This document shows, piece after piece, positions 1-8,665 of a stretch of 64,000 bases of DNA. Origin of the DNA: Burkholderia sp. BCC1644 (lineage in GTDB: Bacteria > Pseudomonadota > Gammaproteobacteria > Burkholderiales > Burkholderiaceae); NCBI RefSeq assembly GCF_902833225.1, contig NZ_CADFEI010000008.1, positions 62,001 through 126,000 on the forward strand. The letters run 5' to 3'. The notes beneath the pieces are model-generated. The model saw only the letters and a list, made by a program, of their open reading frames with translations. It did no database searches and was not told the origin of the DNA. How positions within the stretch are numbered: the first letter of the stretch is position 1; every line of letters starts with the position of its first letter. Position numbers and translations under genes: made by a program.

Positions 1-169
1 GCAGGTCGTCCGGCAGCGCGGACAGCGCATTGCCGGTCAGGTCGAGCACTTCGAGCGTGTCGGCAAGATCGAAGATCTCGCGCGGAAATTCGGTCAACCC
101 GCATGCGAGCTTGAGTTGCCGTGCGCCCGACAGTTGTCCGGCCTGCAGTTGTTCGAGGGTGTGGGTCAC
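1..169 (-). CDS. Leucine-rich-repeat protein, N-terminal part (cut by window edge)
   Basis: The reverse strand reads from a GTG at 169-167 into an open frame that leaves the window. The first 56 codons contain one or two leucine-rich repeats, visible as LKLACGLTEFP and LEVLDLTGNALSALP. In related bacteria this N-terminus belongs to longer LRR proteins, some of which carry a protein-kinase-like domain; that part is not visible here. There is no in-frame ATG near the start, so GTG is the likely initiator. The function is unknown beyond a likely protein-binding role. Confidence 0.7.
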   Translation of the reverse strand, partial: MTHTLEQLQAGQLSGARQLKLACGLTEFPREIFDLADTLEVLDLTGNALSALPDDL

Positions 170-266
170 GGGAGAAAACAGGTTGCGGTTGCGATGATCA
201 TCAGGCCGATCCGACGAATTCTACCGGGATCGCCTTCGTGCAAAACCACAACCTTGTCACGGCCCC

Positions 267-295
267 TTCACAAACGCGCAATGTGACGTTAGAAT
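267..295 (+). promoter_or_regulatory. Sigma-70-type promoter of the tRNA-Leu gene
   Basis: TTCACA at 267-272 and TAGAAT at 290-295 are separated by 17 bp. This places a start about 10 bases before the tRNA 5' end at 311. The spacing and hexamers are close to consensus, as expected for a stable RNA gene. Confidence 0.6.
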
Positions 296-310
296 TGCGC
301 CCCTTGCAGT

Positions 311-395
311 GCCGACGTGGTGAAATTGGTAGACACGCTATCTTGAGGGGGTAGTGGCGAAAGCTGTGCGAGTTCGAGTCTCGCCGTCGGCACCA
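311..395 (+). tRNA. tRNA-Leu (anticodon GAG)
   Basis: The acceptor stem pairs GCCGACG (311-317) with CGTCGGC (385-391), followed by discriminator A and an encoded CCA (393-395). The anticodon stem CTATC/GGTAG encloses the 7-base loop TTGAGGG, giving anticodon GAG at 345-347, which reads CUC and CUU leucine codons. The variable region is long, as in class II tRNAs, and the T-arm contains GTTCGAGTC. Sequence and length match bacterial tRNA-Leu(GAG). A 7-bp inverted repeat just downstream (407-413 with 419-425) may help 3' processing or termination. Confidence 0.95.
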
Positions 396-615
396 GGTTA
401 ATGCAATGCGCTGCCAGCCAGCGCAGTTGCCCATCGGGCAGCAACCGGCGAAGCGCATCGCCGTCGAGCCGGCCACCGCGCCGTCCACGATATCGCCTGC
501 CGATGTCGACTTCCGGATCACCTCGCCGCGACCGCACACGCCCAGGCACTACGACGACAACGACCTGCTCACGCACGTCATCGCCCCGTCTTGCGTCACA
601 TCTCCGTTCCCCAAG

Positions 616-1326
616 TCACGTTCCGCTCTTGAGCGGATACAGTTGCGCGTCGAAGTCGTCGAGACTCGGGAACACCAGCGGCTGCTCCGCCGCCAGCGAC
701 GGCAACCGGTTTCGCCACGCATCCAGATAGCCGCCCCGTACTTCGTTCGACACATACGGCACATGCCACGCGATGAACGGTTCGAGTACGTCGAGACCGG
801 TGTACGCAAGCGTCCCCTGCAACAGGTGCCGCAGCATGCCGTGCAGCGAACCATGCACGCCGTCGTTGCCGAACATGTGCGCCTGCCCGCCCAGCGTCAG
901 GCTCACGATCGCGCGCTTGCCCTTGAGACCGCCCCGATCGTAGAAGCGCATGCCGCCGTAGACGGCGCCGGACACGAGCACGCGGTCGATCCACCCTTTC
1001 AGGATCGCGGGCGTCGAGAACCAGAACAACGGGAAATTCAGCACGAGCAGGTCGCATCGCATCAGCTTGTCGAGTTCTCCCCGGATATCCGCGCTGATGG
1101 TGCCGCTGGCGACGCCATGACGCTGCTCCAGCGCATACACGCAGTAGTCGTCGTTGGCGCGCGCGCCGAAGTCGTTCGCCGATGCGACGGGGTTGAAGCC
1201 CATCGCATAGAGATCCGACACCTCGACTTCATGCCCTTCCGCGCGCAACACGTCTTCGGCGGTCGTTTTCAAAGCAGTGCAGAACGATTGAGGCTCGGGA
1301 TGAGCGTGAACGATCAGGACTTTCAT
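616..1326 (-). CDS. NAD(P)H:quinone oxidoreductase-like flavoprotein
   Basis: This 236-residue cytosolic protein has the flavodoxin-like fold of the NQO1/KefF/MdaB family, which reduces quinones and related electrophiles with two electrons from NAD(P)H using bound FAD or FMN. It begins MKVLIVHAHPEP, the first beta strand and phosphate-binding loop, and carries the family signature FPLFWFSTPAILKGWIDRV around residues 91-110. The ATG at 1326 is chosen because the family starts at this strand; an in-frame extension of 17 codons adds nothing recognisable. It is divergent from a GlxA-type regulator that probably controls it. The physiological substrate cannot be told. Confidence 0.85.
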   Translation of the reverse strand: MKVLIVHAHPEPQSFCTALKTTAEDVLRAEGHEVEVSDLYAMGFNPVASANDFGARANDDYCVYALEQRHGVASGTISADIRGELDKLMRCDLLVLNFPLFWFSTPAILKGWIDRVLVSGAVYGGMRFYDRGGLKGKRAIVSLTLGGQAHMFGNDGVHGSLHGMLRHLLQGTLAYTGLDVLEPFIAWHVPYVSNEVRGGYLDAWRNRLPSLAAEQPLVFPSLDDFDAQLYPLKSGT

Positions 1327-1460
1327 GGCAAGGGCTCTCGATTGAACGAATGGATCGTGATCCGGCCGGCTCGGCACGCGATCACCCGGTAGCGAAAGTG
1401 TCGCCGGTCGCCGGGTTGCTGTACATTGTCGAAATTGACTAATGTTGTGCCGAAACCGCC

Positions 1461-2444
1461 ATGCACCGCGCCGCCATCCTTGCCTATGACGATTGCTACG
1501 CCTTCAGCCTGGGCGGGTTCGCCGACATCCTCCAGGTCGCGAATTCGCACCTGAAGAAGCAGCACGGGGAAACCGGCACGCGCTACGAGTGGCATTTCGT
1601 GTCGCAGTCGGGCGGCCCGATCCGCACCAGCAACGGTCTCGAGGTGAACACGCAACCGATCCGGCCGCGGCAGCGGTTCGACCTGGTGTTCATTCCGAGC
1701 GCGCATTACGCGGGGCACAAGGCGTTCGACAGGTTGCTGGCGAGCCAGTCGGGCGCATGCGATTGGCTGATCACGCAGTGGAATGCCGGCGCGTGCGTCG
1801 CGGCCAATTGCACGGGCACGTTTCTGCTCGCGCAAACCGGCTTGCTGGACGGACGCGCGGCGACGACGACGTGGTGGCTCGCCGATCAGTTTCGCGCCCG
1901 GTTTCCGCGCGTGAACCTTCAGGTCGAACCTGTCATCACCGAAGTCGATCGCCTGATCTGCGCCGGTGCATCGGCGTCGTATCTCCTGCAGACGATTCAC
2001 ATCGTCGAGCGCCTCTCCGGCCCGACGGTCGCGTCGCTTTGCGCGAAAACCATGCTCATCGACGTCAGCCAGACGCGCCAGACGCCTTACCTGCCGCTGC
2101 TCGCGGACAAGGCCCACGGCGATTCGCTGGTTCATCGCGCGCAGCACTGGCTGCAGAAGAACATGGCAAAAGAGGTGCGGATGTCGGCGCTCGCGAACGA
2201 ACTCGACGTCAGCGAGCGCACGCTGATTCGCCGCTTTCAGGCCGCGCTGAACCAGACCCCGCTGCGCTATTTGCAAAGCCTGCGGATCGAGGCGGCCCGC
2301 GGGCTGTTCGAGGCCGCCGACCTCACGATCGAGGAAGTGGCCGTCAAGGTCGGCTATAGCGACGTGAGTTCGTTCTGCCGGTTGTTCAAGGAACGGGTGG
2401 GACTGAGCCCGGGTGCTTATCGCGGACGCTTTCGCACGTCGTGA
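1461..2444 (+). CDS. GlxA family transcriptional regulator (DJ-1/PfpI plus AraC HTH)
   Basis: This 327-residue regulator has an N-terminal DJ-1/PfpI-like domain (about residues 5-185) of the GlxA group and a C-terminal AraC-type double helix-turn-helix (about 215-320). The second helix-turn-helix reads TIEEVAVKVGYSDVSSFCRLF. The N-terminal domain usually senses a small ligand and the C-terminal one binds DNA. It is transcribed away from the quinone reductase with 134 bp between the start codons, so the simplest inference is control of that gene. The ligand is not predictable. Confidence 0.88.
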   Translation: MHRAAILAYDDCYAFSLGGFADILQVANSHLKKQHGETGTRYEWHFVSQSGGPIRTSNGLEVNTQPIRPRQRFDLVFIPSAHYAGHKAFDRLLASQSGACDWLITQWNAGACVAANCTGTFLLAQTGLLDGRAATTTWWLADQFRARFPRVNLQVEPVITEVDRLICAGASASYLLQTIHIVERLSGPTVASLCAKTMLIDVSQTRQTPYLPLLADKAHGDSLVHRAQHWLQKNMAKEVRMSALANELDVSERTLIRRFQAALNQTPLRYLQSLRIEAARGLFEAADLTIEEVAVKVGYSDVSSFCRLFKERVGLSPGAYRGRFRTS

Positions 2445-2799
2445 CGTGACCGGCGCATCGCCCCCGCCGCGCATCCGTCACGACGCCAGCACTTGCTGCA
2501 TACGCGCCGCAGGCAAGCGAGTGGCGGCACGGCCCATGCAGTCGATGCACCGCTTCCCCAGCTGCCCGATCGCATGTAACGGATTGCGCACCACCGAAAC
2601 ACAATTCGACGCGACCTCGCGATAATTTCAATCGGCAAGCTTCAATTACATTTGCATTCCTGATCAACTTGACGATTACGCAAGAAAATGCAGCGTATTT
2701 CCCGTTCGCAGCGACTATGCTGCTGTAACGGGAATACGCGTCTGTGCCGGGCGCGCTGATACTCCCCGCTGCCGTGCGCAGCGATCTGGGTGAACGCCT
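2445..2799. other. Intergenic region (355 bp), no gene supported
   Basis: The stretch between the GlxA regulator and the hybrid kinase is less GC-rich in its second half (about 2630-2720). No open frame with coding character and no clear paired promoter hexamers were seen. It presumably holds the kinase promoter. Confidence 0.4.
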
Positions 2800-4626
2800 A
2801 TGCAGTCGCGAGACCGGATTGCCTCGGAGCAGGTCAGGATCGTCTACGACGCCGTGATGCCCTACGCGGTCGGCAGCATGTTGCTTGCCGTTTTCGCGAC
2901 CCTGTCGATCGGCTGGCTCGGCCGCCCGTCCCCTGCCTCGGGCCTTGCGTGGACCCTCTACATTGCCGCGTGCTCGGTCGGCCAGATCGCGCTGTCGCGC
3001 CTGTATCGCCGATCGCCGTCGTCCGCGAGCCACTGGCGGCGCTGGGCGCTGTGGTCCTCCACCTTCAGCACGGCCACCGGCATGGGCTGGGGATGGGCCT
3101 CGATTCATCTCGCGACGCACGCGGATTTCGAAATCGCGAGCCTGGTGGTCGTCGCGACGACCGGCGTCGTTGCCGGCGCCATCCCGGTACTCGGCACGTA
3201 CTTTCCGGCGTTCATCGCCTTTCTGTTGCCGGCCACCATCCCGTATATCGGCGCCGCGATCCTGTCGACGAACGCGCTCCAGCGGGCGACCGCGCCGATG
3301 ATGCTGCTGATCGCGTGCGTGGTCGGCTATCTCGGGCTGCGGGCGAACCGCGCGGCCACGCAGAACATCCGCCTGCGCTTCAAGGCCGAAGGGTACGCCG
3401 TCGATCTGCGGACGCAGAACGAACGGATCGAGCGACTCGCCGTCGACCTCGACTGCCAGCGACGCATCGCCGACCAGGCCAATCTCGCCAAATCGCAATT
3501 CCTCGCGGCGGCCAGCCACGATCTGCGCCAGTCCGCGCACGCGTTGAATCTGCTGATCGGCGCGCTGCACGGCATCCCGATGCCGCCGGACGGGCGGCGG
3601 CTCGTCGAGCGCATCGAGCGCTCGTCCGACGCGCTCAGCCGGCTCTTCGGCGCGCTGCTCGATCTTTCCCGGCTCGATGCCGGCAGCGTGGACGTGCAAT
3701 GCCGGCCGTTTGCCATCGACACCGTGCTCGAATACGTCTGCAACGACTGCCTGATCGATGCGCGAGCGAAAGGCGTCGCGCTGTCGCGCGTTCCGTGCCG
3801 CGCGGTGGTTCAGTCGGATCCGCTGCTGGTCGAACGCATCGTGCGCAACCTCGTCTCCAACGCGGTGCGCTATACCGAGCGCGGCAAGATCGTCGTCGGC
3901 TGCCGGCGCCGCGGCACCCGCCTTGCGATCCAGGTCTGGGATACGGGCTGCGGCATTCCCGATCACCTGCAGAAGCTCGTGTTCCACGAGTACTACCAGG
4001 TCGGCAACGCCGAACGCGATCACGAGAAAGGCTTCGGGCTCGGGCTCGCGATCGTGCGACGGCTCGCCGGCCTGCTCGACGGCCGGCTGGCCGTGCGCTC
4101 GACGCCCGGCCGCGGCTCGTGCTTCGAAGTCGCGATCGCGCTTGCCGCATGCATGCCCGACCCGCTCGACATGCCCGTCGCCGGTCACGACGACGTGCCC
4201 GGCTCGACGGGGCTGGTGGTCGTGGTCGACGGCAATCGCGCGACCCGCACCGGGTTGTCCGGGCTGCTGGCGACGTGGGGCTACGAGACGATCGCGGTTC
4301 GCTCGGGCAAGGAGGCGCTGGACCGGCTGTCGGCCGGCGAGCGGCAGCCCGATCTGCTGATCTGCGATTACCTGCCGCCTCGCGGCGAAAACGGCCTCGC
4401 GGTGATCGAGCGGCTGCGCCGGGACGTCGACGCCGCCCTGCCCGCCTTGCTGATCAGCGGCGATACGACCGACGAACAATTGGCCGCGGCGCACACACGC
4501 GGGCTGGTTCTGCTGCACCGGCCGTTGCCGAACGGCAAACTGCGCGCGGCGGTCGGTCATCTCGTCGCCGCCGGTGCGCGCCGGCGCGCGACGGCCGACG
4601 CGGACGCCCGCGGCGTCGCGATCTAG
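2800..4626 (+). CDS. Membrane hybrid sensor histidine kinase with C-terminal receiver domain
   Basis: This 608-residue inner-membrane protein has about six hydrophobic segments in residues 15-185. A coiled linker leads to a HisKA domain with the phospho-acceptor His240 in the motif SHDLRQ. The HATPase domain has an N box (NLVSNAVRYTERG), DTGCGIP and GFGLGLAIV. A receiver domain spans about residues 470-600 with phospho-acceptor Asp523 (LLICDYLPP). The receiver is atypical: the usual acidic pair is reduced to one Asp (VVVVDGN) and the conserved Lys-Pro is replaced by Arg-Pro (LHRPL). The gene runs into flhC with overlapping stop codons, and a response regulator lies beyond flhDC, so these genes may form one motility circuit (inference). 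Confidence 0.9.
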   Translation: MQSRDRIASEQVRIVYDAVMPYAVGSMLLAVFATLSIGWLGRPSPASGLAWTLYIAACSVGQIALSRLYRRSPSSASHWRRWALWSSTFSTATGMGWGWASIHLATHADFEIASLVVVATTGVVAGAIPVLGTYFPAFIAFLLPATIPYIGAAILSTNALQRATAPMMLLIACVVGYLGLRANRAATQNIRLRFKAEGYAVDLRTQNERIERLAVDLDCQRRIADQANLAKSQFLAAASHDLRQSAHALNLLIGALHGIPMPPDGRRLVERIERSSDALSRLFGALLDLSRLDAGSVDVQCRPFAIDTVLEYVCNDCLIDARAKGVALSRVPCRAVVQSDPLLVERIVRNLVSNAVRYTERGKIVVGCRRRGTRLAIQVWDTGCGIPDHLQKLVFHEYYQVGNAERDHEKGFGLGLAIVRRLAGLLDGRLAVRSTPGRGSCFEVAIALAACMPDPLDMPVAGHDDVPGSTGLVVVVDGNRATRTGLSGLLATWGYETIAVRSGKEALDRLSAGERQPDLLICDYLPPRGENGLAVIERLRRDVDAALPALLISGDTTDEQLAAAHTRGLVLLHRPLPNGKLRAAVGHLVAAGARRRATADADARGVAI

Positions 4627-5255
4627 CAGCACCGCGCGTGCTCGCCGGCCGTTGCCGGGTCGAGCACGACGCATGCATTCGCGCCGGATGCGCTCCCGGC
4701 AGACGACGCCTGGTTTGCGCGGCCGGTGCGCTTGCCCGCTCGCGCGGGCGGCCGGCAGGCGACGCAGACGCGATTGGGCCGCAGGTCGTGACGATGGATC
4801 ACGAATGCGGCGTGGCATCGGACACAGCGGGCCGTCGACAGCACGCCACCGTCGACGAAACGCACCAGCATCCACGCGCGCGTCAGGTCGAGCAACGGAT
4901 CGCAGCGCGCCGCACCGCATCGCCCCGCATACAACCCGTAAGCCTTCACCAGCGCGTCGAGTCGCGAACACCGCGCGTCGATCCGCAGGAAGCTGTAGAT
5001 GTTGTGGAACAGCGACGCGTGGATGTTGGCCATCCACGTCATGTACCAGTCGCTGGAAAACGGCAGCAGGCCTTTCGGCGGCGGCACGCCGCGCACCTCG
5101 CGATACAGGCGGACCAGACGCTCATGCGGCAGCGCCAGTTCGATCTCGAGCATCTGCGGACGCGCACCGAGCCGGATCAGCGTCACGGCATCGAGGACGA
5201 GCCGTGCGTTATCGGCAAGACTCGTCGCATGCGCGTGCTCGGCGCCGCCGTTCAC
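4623..5255 (-). CDS. flhC: Flagellar master regulator subunit FlhC
   Basis: FlhC pairs with FlhD in a hetero-oligomer that activates class II flagellar promoters. The protein carries the family core LIRLGARPQMLE, PPKGLLPFSSDWYMTW, NIHASLF and LTRAWMLVRF. All four zinc-binding cysteines are present as CVRC (144, 147) and CVAC (164, 167). The GTG at 5255-5253 overlaps the flhD stop in the sequence GTGA, a normal translational coupling; no ATG lies nearby. At 210 residues it is slightly longer than enterobacterial FlhC because of a C-terminal tail. It overlaps the kinase stop by 4 bp in convergent orientation. Confidence 0.92.
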   Translation of the reverse strand: MNGGAEHAHATSLADNARLVLDAVTLIRLGARPQMLEIELALPHERLVRLYREVRGVPPPKGLLPFSSDWYMTWMANIHASLFHNIYSFLRIDARCSRLDALVKAYGLYAGRCGAARCDPLLDLTRAWMLVRFVDGGVLSTARCVRCHAAFVIHRHDLRPNRVCVACRPPARAGKRTGRANQASSAGSASGANACVVLDPATAGEHARCC

Positions 5256-5575
5256 GGCGTATCCTGCTCGAACGCCCCGATACTGGAGAACGCCAGCGCG
5301 ACATGCAGCGGCGCGACCTCGTCCGGCGGCCCATGCCTCGCGAGCGCCTCGACCGTACCGCAGCGGCTCAGCCGCAGCACGCAGATCAATTGCCCCGACG
5401 ACGCCAGGTTCAGCATCGATCGCATCGACAGGCCTTCCAGTGCGCCCGCCATTTCCGGCGTCGTGCCGAGGCGAAACATGCCGGTCGCGCGATCCGTCCG
5501 CAGCAACCGCTGCGCCAGCCACAGATAAGACATGTTCAGGTCACGAATTAAATCCTCTTCATTGATAGTTTCCAT
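5252..5575 (-). CDS. flhD: Flagellar master regulator subunit FlhD
   Basis: This 107-residue protein matches FlhD through NMSYLWLAQRLLRTDRATG, MFRLGTTPEMA and LASSGQLICVLRLS. It partners FlhC in controlling flagellar and related genes. The ATG at 5575 gives the standard length; an upstream in-frame extension does not resemble FlhD. It is the first gene of a two-gene operon with flhC. The sequence appears divergent from typical Burkholderia FlhD, which together with the location suggests a second, accessory copy rather than the main motility locus; this is an inference because the rest of the genome is not visible. Confidence 0.92.
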   Translation of the reverse strand: METINEEDLIRDLNMSYLWLAQRLLRTDRATGMFRLGTTPEMAGALEGLSMRSMLNLASSGQLICVLRLSRCGTVEALARHGPPDEVAPLHVALAFSSIGAFEQDTP

Positions 5576-6027
5576 ATTGCACCTTGATTGATATCGAATC
5601 AGGCTGATGGAGACACTCGTCAAATCCGTGCGAAGGAACATGTCTCGTTTTACGGCGTGAATCACCTGTTTCAGCATCAATTGCCCGATTTCCAGAAGGC
5701 AATCAATTGAAATAAACAGTGCACTCCGTATTGGCACGTTCGGTTCTTTTTATCGTATAGTCTGCACCCGGGATCGATCGCTCCCCGAAAAATCTCGGCT
5801 TCCGCAGCTTGCCCGGCCCTTGCCATCTCGATCTTCGTTACGCTCGTTGTGCGTCCCAGCGCACCGAAAACCGCGACGATTCAGTGTCAACCACGCTTTA
5901 CCGGATGTAAATCCGACGTTAGCCCATGGAAAGACGGCGTCGAATACGACCAAAGTATTAAGACTTTTCGAAAACCCGGATTCCACATTAGCGAAAGATA
6001 TCTGCCTCCGGCTTTATTTTTATTTTC
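5576..6027. promoter_or_regulatory. Divergent regulatory region between flhDC and the response regulator (452 bp)
   Basis: This region is clearly richer in A+T than the genes around it and separates flhD (reverse) from the response regulator (forward). A possible forward promoter is TTGGCA at 5732-5737 with TATAGT at 5757-5762, but the spacing of 19 bp is long. No coding sequence is supported. Its size suggests that several regulators act on flhDC. Confidence 0.45.
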
Positions 6028-6660
6028 ATGAAAATACTCATTGTCGATGATCATCCGGTTCTGCGAGACGGCGTGGCGACATTGTTGCGTCAGGATGATG
6101 GCGGGATGGTCGACATTCAGGCGAGCAACGCCGACGACGCGATGCGGCTGCTCGAGCTGCACGCGGACCTCGACGTCATCGTCCTGGATCTGAAAATGAG
6201 CGGCATGGACGGGTTCGCCGCGATTGCCGGAATCACGCAGCTTCGGCCCGAACTGCCGATCATCGTGCTGTCTTCGTCCGAGGACCCGCATGACGTACGC
6301 GCCGCCTTCACGCATGGCGCGCTCGGCTACATCCCCAAGTCCGCCACCGCGCACACGCTGCTGTCGGCCATCAAGATGGTGATGAACGGCGAGCGGTACG
6401 TGCCGCCGCTGCTGCTCGACGTGCAATCGACGCATCGCGACCCGCCGCCCGCGCACGAATCCGACAGCCCGCGCCTGACATTGCGCCAGCTGGACGTGCT
6501 GCGCCTGATCGCGCAAGGCGTGCCGAACAAGCTGATCGCCGACCGGCTCGGCCTGTCCGAGAAAACCGTGAAAGCCCATATCACCGCCATCTTCAAGGCA
6601 TTGCACGTGCGCAATCGCACCCAGGCGGCGGCCGCGGGCCAGCGCCTGGGGCTCCTCTGA
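6028..6660 (+). CDS. NarL/FixJ-type two-component response regulator
   Basis: This 210-residue cytosolic protein has an N-terminal receiver domain starting MKILIVDDHPVLRDGV, with the phospho-acceptor Asp in VIVLDLKMSGMDG (about residue 53) and the conserved Lys in YIPKSA. The C-terminal LuxR-type helix-turn-helix reads LTLRQLDVLRLIAQGVPNK followed by LGLSEKTVKAHI. It probably binds DNA when phosphorylated. The sequence before the ATG is T-rich and has no recognisable Shine-Dalgarno site, so translation may be weak or leaderless. Its position next to flhDC and a hybrid kinase suggests a shared role in motility control. Confidence 0.9.
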   Translation: MKILIVDDHPVLRDGVATLLRQDDGGMVDIQASNADDAMRLLELHADLDVIVLDLKMSGMDGFAAIAGITQLRPELPIIVLSSSEDPHDVRAAFTHGALGYIPKSATAHTLLSAIKMVMNGERYVPPLLLDVQSTHRDPPPAHESDSPRLTLRQLDVLRLIAQGVPNKLIADRLGLSEKTVKAHITAIFKALHVRNRTQAAAAGQRLGLL

Positions 6661-6674
6661 TCGCCGTCGCGGCA

Positions 6675-7994
6675 TCATCGCGCCGCGCCGGTCGCCGGCG
6701 CCGCACTGCCCGACGACTGCATCAGGCCGGTACGCACCTGCGGCATCGCCGTCGTCGCCGCACCGGCAGCCGCGATCGTGCCTGACGACGATGCGCCGAC
6801 CGGCTGGACCAGTGCGATGCCGTCCAGCGTGTTGCCGCTGGCGACGATCTGGCTGGCCGTGCAGCCGCTCGACAGCAACGACACCGCGGTACCCGCAATC
6901 GACGCGAACGTGTTGCCCTCGACCGCGAACTCGCATACGTTGCCCAGGGCCCGGAAACCCGAATAGCCCGATCCCGTCACGCGATTGCGCGTGACCTTCA
7001 CGGTCGACACCGTGCCCGACCACGTGTCCAGTTCGAGCGCGCCCTGCTGTGTCGGCTGCAGCCCGTTGTTCACGTTCGAATTCTGGATGTTGGTCACCAC
7101 GTTGCTGTCGATCACGACGTTCGATGCGCCGTAGGTACGCCAGCTGTCCTCCTGGGCAACGAGGATTCCCGCCGCCTTCTGCACGCCGGCGACCGTGTTG
7201 TTCGAGATCGTCACGGCCTGGCCGCCGACCACCGAAATGCCGCGCCCCCAATAATTTCCCGACACGGCATTGCGATCGATCAACACGTTGTGGCTGATGC
7301 GGCCGTCCGCCAGATAGCTGACGACGGAGATCAGGTCGTCGCCGGTGCCCGTCACCGTATTGCCCTGCACGAGCACGTTGGTCGAACCGTAGGTCGTATG
7401 GATGCCGTCAGCCAGCGTGGCGTTCACCGTATTGCCGACGATCGCGACGTTGCTGCCGCCGTACACGAAGATGCCGGCGCTGGCGCCGCCCTGGATCGTC
7501 ACGCCGAGCACCTGGACGCCCGTGCCCGTCACCTCGACCTTGGTCGATGCCGGCGTCGTGAGCCGCGTCGTGCCGGTGCCGGCCAACGTCACGCCCACCA
7601 GCGTCGAGCCGGTGCCGCTCATCACGATCGTCTGGTCGGATGGATTGGTCGCGACGAGCGTGGCGCCGTAGCCCGATACCACGACGCCCGAGATCGCCAC
7701 CGACAACGAGCGGCTGACCGTGTAGCGCCCCGGCGCGAGTATCAGCGTCTGCCCGGCCTGCAACGCATTGAGCGCAGCCTGCAACGCATCGGTCTGGTCG
7801 CTGCCGTCGCTTGCCGGCCGGATTGTCGCGGCCGCCGGTACGGTTGGCGCCGGTGCCGCCGGTCGCATCCGCGTGCCATGTCGCGGTGCGTTGTACTCCG
7901 TGAGCGTCGCTGCGCAAACCTGGACCGGGAAGCTGGCAACGGCGCACGCCCATGCGACAACCCCGGCGCCGACGATACGAAATGACCTGGTCAT
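6675..7994 (-). CDS. Exported right-handed parallel beta-helix repeat protein
   Basis: The 439-residue protein begins with an export signal (hydrophobic stretch after MTRSFRIVGAG, probable cleavage after VCAA). It then has a long run of short repeats such as NVAIVGNTVNA, NVLVQGNTVTG and AVTISNNTVAG, typical of PbH1 repeats found in polysaccharide lyases and adhesins (residues about 80-390). The ATG at 7994 is preceded by GAGGGG. No catalytic residues of a known lyase family could be assigned, so binding or cleavage of a polysaccharide is only a possibility. It is convergent with the response regulator gene and stands alone. Confidence 0.78.
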   Translation of the reverse strand: MTRSFRIVGAGVVAWACAVASFPVQVCAATLTEYNAPRHGTRMRPAAPAPTVPAAATIRPASDGSDQTDALQAALNALQAGQTLILAPGRYTVSRSLSVAISGVVVSGYGATLVATNPSDQTIVMSGTGSTLVGVTLAGTGTTRLTTPASTKVEVTGTGVQVLGVTIQGGASAGIFVYGGSNVAIVGNTVNATLADGIHTTYGSTNVLVQGNTVTGTGDDLISVVSYLADGRISHNVLIDRNAVSGNYWGRGISVVGGQAVTISNNTVAGVQKAAGILVAQEDSWRTYGASNVVIDSNVVTNIQNSNVNNGLQPTQQGALELDTWSGTVSTVKVTRNRVTGSGYSGFRALGNVCEFAVEGNTFASIAGTAVSLLSSGCTASQIVASGNTLDGIALVQPVGASSSGTIAAAGAATTAMPQVRTGLMQSSGSAAPATGAAR

Positions 7995-8665
7995 GATGAC
8001 CCCCTCGATAGGCATTCGCCCGACGCAGCGCACGATGCGACGGCATCCGGTCGCATGGCGTCGACGGTCGGCCGGCGTACCGGCGCGACACGTGTCGAAC
8101 ATCAGGGCGTAACGATTTCGTCCGGAAACAGTCGGGCAACGCCCGTGCCAGGCCATTGCCCGCTCGCCTGCCGATACCTGGCGGGCCGCTCCCCCAAGAG
8201 CGGTCGATGTCGACGGTGCCGGCAGCGTGCGACCGTCGGGCGACATGCCGAAGCGCTTGCGCGAGCGACGTGGGGCGGCCGGCTTCGGGTCCCGTCCCGT
8301 ACGATCATTTCGCTCGATTGGAAGTCTATTTCGCCATCCGCGCGCGTAAATCGGACAGAAGCCGCGCGACCGTCGTAGGACGGGTCCCGAGCCTGTATGG
8401 CGGCGCAGAACGAGACGGCGTACGACTCGTCAGGCCGGCACGCGTGTGTTGCGAAGCAACGGAGGGAACCTCAGGAGAGAGACAGCAGGCCGCAACCGGG
8501 ATCGATTCCCGATCGGGTAGACGAAGTCATCGGACGGACAAGATTCCGGTAATACTCAGGAGTACGTTCGAATGTGGATGTGTCGGTCGTTCACGAGAAC
8601 GGAGACATGCGAATCGCGCAGACGCACGATTCGGCGTCTGCGCGGGAGGAAGGTGGCGCGGCCGG
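7995..8665. other. Intergenic region (671 bp), no gene supported
   Basis: This stretch lies between the beta-helix gene and the 3' end of the symporter gene. Possible reading frames have no domain character or ribosome-binding site. The part near 8616-8643 holds a terminator-like hairpin. Nothing else was recognised. Confidence 0.4.
8616..8643 (-). terminator. Hairpin after the symporter gene
   Basis: GCGCAGACGC (8616-8625) pairs perfectly with GCGTCTGCGC (8634-8643) around an 8-base loop. It lies 22 bp downstream of the symporter stop on the reverse strand. A T-run is absent, so it may be a processing hairpin or a weak or factor-assisted terminator. Confidence 0.5.

Noticed and set aside
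311-395. tRNA-Leu as an integration site for a genomic island
   Set aside because: No repeat of the tRNA 3' end and no integrase gene were seen in the window.
2386-5037. Very long reverse-strand open frames across the kinase region
   Set aside because: They lie opposite the hybrid kinase and flhC genes and are Arg/Ala-rich shadows caused by high GC; no domain is recognisable.
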